Source of the DNA: Variovorax paradoxus
GTDB lineage: Bacteria; Pseudomonadota; Gammaproteobacteria; Burkholderiales; Burkholderiaceae_C
Assembly: GCF_009498455.1 (NCBI RefSeq)
Contig: NZ_CP045644.1
Coordinates: forward strand, 2,168,501-2,232,500
Reading direction: 5' to 3'
DNA: 64,000 nucleotides
Of the stretch, positions 59,792 to 64,000 are shown one piece after another. Position 1 is the stretch's first letter. Each line of letters opens with the position of its first letter. The notes beneath the pieces were generated by a model. The model was not told the DNA's origin. It worked only from the letters and a program-made list of their open reading frames with translations, and searched no databases. Made by a program: the position numbers and the translations under genes.

Positions 59792-61522
59792 TCAGAGCAA
59801 CTGGTCCGGCGCCAGCGGACCGAACAGCCGCAGCAGGAAGCGCAGCGTGGCGCTCGCGTCGGGTTCGGTGTCCGTGTCCTGCAGGCCGCTGCCTTCGGGC
59901 GCGCGCCACACCAGCGCGCCCTTCACCAGCTCGACATGCCACGAGCGCTCGCGCATGCCGCGCTCGATCTGCTCGGCCGCCACGCGCGAGAGTTCGCTGC
60001 TGCGGATCAGCAGCGCGATCTCGGTGTTCTGCAGCTGCGAGCGCAGGTCGAGGTTCATGGAGCCGACCACCAGCAGCCGGCCGTCCATGACCAGCACCTT
60101 CGAGTGCAGCATCGCGCGTGATTCGCCACTGGCGCTGCCCGCGCTGCTGCTGCCCGAGGAGCCGAACACATTGCCGAAGTCGGTCTGCTCACTGCGCAAC
60201 TCGTACAGCTCGACGCCCGCGGTCAGCAGCGCCTTGCGGTGGCGCGCATAGCCGACGTGGGCGATGGGCGCGTCGTTCGAGGCCAGTGAATTCGTCAGCA
60301 CGCGGATGCGCACGCCGCGCGCGTGCGCCGCGGCAAAGGCCTGCTGCATGTCGGGGCCGGGCACGAAGTAGGGCGAGATGATCAGCAGGTCGGTGCGCGC
60401 CTGGCCGATCAGGTGCAGCAGGCCTTCGACCACCGTGTCGCCGCTGGACGCCAGGTCGGCCAGTGCCGCGGCGTTGCGCGACGGCAGCGCGGACCGACTC
60501 ACCACGAGGTCGGGGTTGCGCATCGCGCCGGGGCCGCGGTCGGCCGGGATCTTGCCGGGCGCGTCGGCAAGCATCAGCGCCGGCGCCCAGACGAAGGTGG
60601 CGGTGCGCAGGTCGAGCGGCTTCTCGTCCCAGGCGCGGGCGCGCTGTTCGGCCGTGGGCGCCGCGCCGGGGCGGGGCTCGCCATCAGGCGGCTTCGGGAG
60701 GTTGCGGGCTTCGGCCGCTTCGTCGCCGAGTTCCTGGTCGGCGCGCCGCGCGCGTTCGCGGATGCGCTGGAACTCCTCGCGCGAGACCAGCGACTGCACG
60801 GGGTAGGCGCGCTCGTTGTTCCAGTAGCTATCGAAGCTGCGCGAGAGGTCCTGCACGATGGGGCCGGCCGCCAGCACGTCGACGTCGACGAAGTTGCCGG
60901 TGGTGGCATTGCCGAAGTAGGCGTCGCCCAGGTTGCGCCCGCCGGTCACGCCCATCACGTTGTCGGCCAGGAACAGCTTGTTGTGCATGCGCTGCTGGAT
61001 GCGCGAGACGTCGCCGATGGCGTTGAGCATGCGGTTGAAGCCGGTGCCGCGCGAGCCCGCGAGTGGATTGAACAGGCGCATCTCGATGTTCGGGATGAAC
61101 GCCAGGCCGAGCACCAGCGCGTCGCGGCCGATGGTGTGGAAGTCGTCCAGCAGGATGCGCACCCGCACGCCGCGCTCGGCGGCCGCCTGCAGCCCGCGCA
61201 CCAGCCGGCCCGTGCTGGCGTCGGCGTGAATGGCGTAGTACTGCAGGTCCAGCGTTTTCTGAGCGCTCTCGATCAGCGCCAAGCGGCTGCCGTAGGCAGC
61301 CTGCGGACCGCCCAGCAAGAGGAAGCCCGAGTCGAAGCGGGCCTTGTCTGCCTGCCGCCGCTCTTTCAGCAGCGTGGCCAGCGCCGTGCCGTCAGGCGAG
61401 GCGAGCGCGCTTGAGACGGGGCGCTCCACCTCCTTCGGCAGCTGCGCGCAGGCGCCGAGCACCAGGATGGCCAGCAGCGCGACGCTGCGGCGGGCAATTG
61501 CGCGGAAGGAAGAAGAAGGCAT
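59792..61522 (-). CDS. Phospholipase D-family lipoprotein (cardiolipin synthase-like)
   Basis: The 576-residue protein starts M-P-S-S-S-F-R-A-I and has lipobox V-L-G-A-C, so it is membrane-anchored. It has two HKD catalytic motifs: M-H-N-K-L-F-L-A-D-N-V-M-G-V-T-G-G in the first half and L-H-S-K-V-L-V-M-D-G-R-L-L-V-V-G-S in the second. Q-Y-Y-A-I-H-A-D and S-P-Y-F-V-P-G are further family marks. Members of this type act as phosphatidyl transferases, including ClsC-like cardiolipin synthases. It lies 92 bp downstream of uup on the same strand and converges on the copper cluster. Confidence 0.94.
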   Translation of the reverse strand: MPSSSFRAIARRSVALLAILVLGACAQLPKEVERPVSSALASPDGTALATLLKERRQADKARFDSGFLLLGGPQAAYGSRLALIESAQKTLDLQYYAIHADASTGRLVRGLQAAAERGVRVRILLDDFHTIGRDALVLGLAFIPNIEMRLFNPLAGSRGTGFNRMLNAIGDVSRIQQRMHNKLFLADNVMGVTGGRNLGDAYFGNATTGNFVDVDVLAAGPIVQDLSRSFDSYWNNERAYPVQSLVSREEFQRIRERARRADQELGDEAAEARNLPKPPDGEPRPGAAPTAEQRARAWDEKPLDLRTATFVWAPALMLADAPGKIPADRGPGAMRNPDLVVSRSALPSRNAAALADLASSGDTVVEGLLHLIGQARTDLLIISPYFVPGPDMQQAFAAAHARGVRIRVLTNSLASNDAPIAHVGYARHRKALLTAGVELYELRSEQTDFGNVFGSSGSSSAGSASGESRAMLHSKVLVMDGRLLVVGSMNLDLRSQLQNTEIALLIRSSELSRVAAEQIERGMRERSWHVELVKGALVWRAPEGSGLQDTDTEPDASATLRFLLRLFGPLAPDQLL

Positions 61523-61614
61523 GCGGCGAGATTTTTCCGGGGCCAGGGAAGGCGGTGCCGCATGTATAGCCGAGTTGGCGCCCGCCGGGGGTGGGACGGG
61601 CGGCCAACCGGTGC

Positions 61615-63519
61615 TCAGCGTCCGGCGCCGAGTTCTTCCTGGCGCTCCAGCGCAGCGAGCAGTTCGTCGTCGATCTTGGCGTGGCGCTCGCTCAGTTCGA
61701 CCGCGCGCGAGGCGTCGCTCGCATAGATCGCACCGCCGTCGAGCTCGAGCATTTCGCTGATGCGCTTCTGTTCGGCTTCGAGGGCTTCGATCTGCGCGGG
61801 CAGGGCTTCGAGTTCGCGCTGCTCCTTGTAAGAGAGCTTCTTGCGGGGGCCGCCCGTGGGGGCGGCGGCGGGTGCAGCCGCGGGAGCCGGGGCCGGTGCC
61901 GCGGCAGGGGCCGGCGGTGCCGACGCGAGGCGCTGCTCGGCGATTTCGCGTGCGCGCTTCGACTGGATCAGCCAGTCTTCCACGCTGCCTTCGTACTCGC
62001 GCCAGCGGCCGTCGCCCTCGAAGGCGATCGTGCTGGTCACCACGTTGTCGAGGAAGGTGCGGTCGTGGCTCACGAGGAACACGGTGCCGTCGTAGTCCTG
62101 CAGCAGGCCTTCGAGCAGTTCGAGCGTGTCGATGTCCAGGTCGTTGGTCGGCTCGTCGAGCACCAGCACGTTGGCCGGGCGCGCGAACAGGCGCGCCAGC
62201 AGCAGGCGGTTGCGTTCGCCGCCGCTGAGCGAGCGCACGGGGGAGTTGGCGCGCGCGGGGGAGAACAGGAAGTCGGAGAGGTAGCTCTTGACGTGCTTCT
62301 TCTGGCTGCCGATTTCGATCCACTCGCTGCCGGGGCTGATGAAGTCTTCGAGCGTGGCGTCGAGGTCGAGCTTGTCGCGCATCTGGTCGAAGTAGGCGAC
62401 CTGCTGGTTGGTGCCGCGGCGGATCTTGCCGCTGTCGGGCTCGAGTTCGCCCAGGATCAGCTTGAGCAACGTCGTCTTGCCGGCGCCGTTCGGGCCCAGC
62501 AGGCCGATCTTGTCGCCGCGCAGGATCGTGCCGCTGAAGCCGCGGATCACGGTTTTCTCGCCGAAGGACTTGGTGGCGTCGGTGAGCTCGGCCACGATCT
62601 TGCCGCTGGACTGGCCCGAGGCCACGTCCATGTTGACGCTGCCTTGCACTTCGCGGCGCGCGGAGCGGCTGGCGCGCAACTCTTGCAGCCGCGTGATGCG
62701 ACTCTGGCTGCGCGTGCGGCGCGCTTCGACGCCCTTGCGGATCCAGATTTCTTCCTGCGCCAGCAGCTTGTCGGCCTTGGCGCTGATGATGGCTTCTTGC
62801 GCGAGCTGCTCTTCCTTCTGGAGGAGGTACTGCTCGAAGTTGCCGGGGTAGGAACCCAGCTTGCCCCGGTCGAGCTCCACGATGCGGGTGGCGACGCGGT
62901 TCAAAAAGCTGCGGTCGTGGGTGATGGTGACGACGCTGCCCTTGAAGTCGATCAGCAACTGTTCCAGCCACTCGATGGAGTCGAGGTCCAGGTGGTTGGT
63001 CGGCTCATCTAATAAGAGCACATCCGGCGCGGCTACCAGGGCCTGGGCCAGCGCGACCCGCTTGCGCGTGCCGCCGGAGAGGGAGCCGACGCGCGCATTG
63101 CGGTCGAGGTGGAGGCGGTGCAGCGTCTCCTCGACACGCTGTTCCCAGTTCCAGGCGTCGTAGGCTTCGATCTTGGACTGCAGGGCGTCCAGGTCGAGCC
63201 CGTCCGCACCGGAGAGGTACAGGTCACGGATGGCGATGACTTCGCCCAGGCCCTGGCTGGCGGCGGTGAAGACGTCCGCATCCATGTCCAGCGCCGGTTC
63301 CTGTGCCACGTAGGCGACGCGAAGGTTCTGCTGCAACTGGAGCGTCCCGTCGTCGGGCTTTTCCAGCCCGCCCAATATCTTGAGCATCGACGACTTGCCG
63401 GCGCCATTGCGGCCGATCAGGCCGATGCGTTCCGATTCAAGAAGAGAGAAGTCCGCATGATCCAGCAGCGGGACGTGACCGAACGCGAGCTGCGCGTCGA
63501 GGAGTGTGATGAGTGCCAT
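61615..63519 (-). CDS. uup: ABC-F ATPase Uup
   Basis: Uup is a soluble two-ATPase protein acting on ribosomes, and it lowers imprecise transposon excision in E. coli. The 634 residues contain Walker A motifs G-R-N-G-A-G-K-S-S and G-P-N-G-A-G-K-T-T, ABC signatures L-S-G-G-T-R-K-R and L-S-G-G-E-R-N-R, and D-E-P-T-N-H-L-D and D-E-P-T-N-D-L-D. An Ala/Pro linker precedes the C-terminal coiled coil (S-Y-K-E-Q-R-E-L-E-A-L-P), which is diagnostic for Uup rather than EttA. The region upstream holds the gene-free promoter tract. Confidence 0.96.
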   Translation of the reverse strand: MALITLLDAQLAFGHVPLLDHADFSLLESERIGLIGRNGAGKSSMLKILGGLEKPDDGTLQLQQNLRVAYVAQEPALDMDADVFTAASQGLGEVIAIRDLYLSGADGLDLDALQSKIEAYDAWNWEQRVEETLHRLHLDRNARVGSLSGGTRKRVALAQALVAAPDVLLLDEPTNHLDLDSIEWLEQLLIDFKGSVVTITHDRSFLNRVATRIVELDRGKLGSYPGNFEQYLLQKEEQLAQEAIISAKADKLLAQEEIWIRKGVEARRTRSQSRITRLQELRASRSARREVQGSVNMDVASGQSSGKIVAELTDATKSFGEKTVIRGFSGTILRGDKIGLLGPNGAGKTTLLKLILGELEPDSGKIRRGTNQQVAYFDQMRDKLDLDATLEDFISPGSEWIEIGSQKKHVKSYLSDFLFSPARANSPVRSLSGGERNRLLLARLFARPANVLVLDEPTNDLDIDTLELLEGLLQDYDGTVFLVSHDRTFLDNVVTSTIAFEGDGRWREYEGSVEDWLIQSKRAREIAEQRLASAPPAPAAAPAPAPAAAPAAAPTGGPRKKLSYKEQRELEALPAQIEALEAEQKRISEMLELDGGAIYASDASRAVELSERHAKIDDELLAALERQEELGAGR

Positions 63520-63825
63520 GTGGCACGGATTATCGGAGGGGCGGGTGACGGCGCCTGACTGCCAGGGGAGAAGGCTTCTTTGTGGCCCTCTATATAGAGA
63601 GAGAGTCTGGAGTCATCCAGGAGAGGCGCTGACGACCAAGAAAGAGGCGTGAGGCTGGCGGTGAGCGAGGCGAGAAGCGCCTTCTTCAAATTCCTTTCGG
63701 CTTGCCTTGCAAGGCCCGAAAATTGTCATATACTCGTGGGCTTCGCTACTGAATACCTCTGGTGTTCGAAGCGACTGGAGCTCTCAGGAGTGCTGGTTGT
63801 GGGTGGTGAAGAAAGTCTTCGAAAG

Positions 63826-63855
63826 TTGACGCGGTTTGAAAAAACAGTGCATAAT
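63826..63855 (+). promoter_or_regulatory. Sigma-70 promoter, first copy
   Basis: TTGACG (63826-63831) and CATAAT (63850-63855) are separated by 18 bp containing an A-run. It belongs to a 56-bp unit (63814-63869) repeated 123 bp downstream. CGAAGGCTTCG follows the -10 and could form a small hairpin at the RNA 5' end. Confidence 0.8.
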
Positions 63856-63948
63856 CGAAGGCTTCGCTGGAAACAACTTCAGCGACTTGAGCTGAAAGGT
63901 TCGGGTTGCAGGAGAGAAGGAGTGGAAAGCGAAAAAAGTCTCCGAAAG

Positions 63949-63978
63949 TTGACGCGGTTTGAAAAAACAGTGCATAAT
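63949..63978 (+). promoter_or_regulatory. Sigma-70 promoter, second copy
   Basis: It has the same TTGACG, 18-bp spacer and CATAAT as the copy at 63826. The 56-bp units (63814-63869 and 63937-63992) differ at only two positions, both T to C. The transcript would start about 15 bp before the window ends. Confidence 0.8.
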
Positions 63979-64000
63979 CGAAGGCTCCGCTGAAAGCAAC

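Larger units (their letters stand above)
63520..64000 (+). other. Gene-free 481-bp promoter tract reading out of the window
   Basis: No credible protein gene lies here; short open frames have atypical composition and cross the promoters. The tract is less GC-rich than the rest of the window. It holds a 12-bp palindrome CTCTATATAGAG at 63588-63599, a possible promoter with TATACT at 63729-63734, and the two near-identical promoter copies listed separately. The last bases lead directly out of the window, so the transcribed gene is unseen. A stable-RNA (rRNA or tRNA) operon is the best guess. Confidence 0.7.

Noticed and set aside
59792..62971. Single 1059-residue reading through the phospholipase D gene into uup
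   Set aside because: The N-terminal 480 residues are out-of-frame antisense-like Arg-rich sequence overlapping uup; the real gene starts at 61522 with a lipobox signal.
63814..63992. Possible CRISPR-like repeat from the two 56-bp units
   Set aside because: There are only two copies, the unit contains clear -35 and -10 boxes, and the 67-bp interval shows no spacer pattern or nearby cas genes.
63649..63993. Open frame of 114 codons in the right-end tract
   Set aside because: It arises because the duplicated promoter unit is 123 bp (41 codons), so the peptide repeats itself; it crosses both promoters and has no ribosome site.

Overview
The window is a high-GC chromosomal segment of a betaproteobacterium, most likely Comamonadaceae and Variovorax-like. 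The lineage is inferred from gene content and protein style: the rsmI/yraN/SIS/dolP neighbourhood, divergent pilT-yggS, DUF3567, Bug-type binding proteins, a CYP102-type P450 fusion and phasins with Lys/Ala/Pro tails. I see no phage, plasmid, insertion sequence or CRISPR array. About 56 protein genes are supported, plus one tRNA-Arg(CCG). At the extreme right end two near-identical strong promoters point out of the window, probably into a stable-RNA operon.

Layout. 1-1.2 kb: end of an alpha/beta hydrolase gene and a small conserved protein. 1.2-8.7 kb: a membrane cytochrome c and an AcrA-AcrB-OprM type tripartite efflux operon, with a divergent AcrR-like repressor and an AcrR-type operator between them. 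8.7-13 kb: tRNA-Arg, a glutathione S-transferase, then rsmI divergent from yraN-SIS-dolP (rRNA methylation and envelope maintenance). 13-17.6 kb: a 3-hydroxyisobutyrate dehydrogenase-family enzyme, the twitching ATPases pilU and pilT, yggS and an Lrp/AsnC regulator. 18.4-23.5 kb: nitrogen and peptide metabolism (glutamate dehydrogenase; arginase overlapping a prolyl-oligopeptidase-type peptidase).

23.7-28.2 kb is a storage-lipid cluster: a wax-ester/triacylglycerol synthase with a histone-like basic tail, two phasin or phasin-like proteins with the same kind of tail, a TetR regulator and a lipase-fold hydrolase. 28.3-31.5 kb encodes a self-sufficient P450-reductase fusion. 31.8-38.8 kb is a carboxylic-acid activation and carboxylation locus: a LivK-like binding protein, a TetR repressor, an acyl-CoA synthetase and a single-chain biotin-dependent acyl-CoA carboxylase. 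38.9-47.9 kb is mixed: an SGNH esterase, a trypsin-fold pseudoprotease, purU, an omega-amino-acid transaminase, a ChaN-like lipoprotein, an AbrB-family membrane protein, DUF3567 and a frameshifted DUF3108 gene. 48-53 kb: a fumarylacetoacetase-family hydrolase, a LuxR regulator, a flavin monooxygenase, a small partner protein and a Bug binding protein, which look like an aromatic-acid catabolic set. 56-59.8 kb is a likely copper-acquisition cluster (DUF2946, TonB-dependent receptor, YcnI-PCuAC fusion). The window closes with a phospholipase-D-type lipoprotein, the ABC-F protein Uup and a gene-free promoter region.

The observations most worth a second look are the wax synthase carrying a granule-type tail, the single-chain carboxylase, the copper cluster, the duplicated right-end promoters, the DUF3108 gene broken at two G-runs, the pseudoprotease, and a 98-bp inverted-repeat element at 31.7 kb. 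Family names come from recognising the translated sequences; no database search was run.
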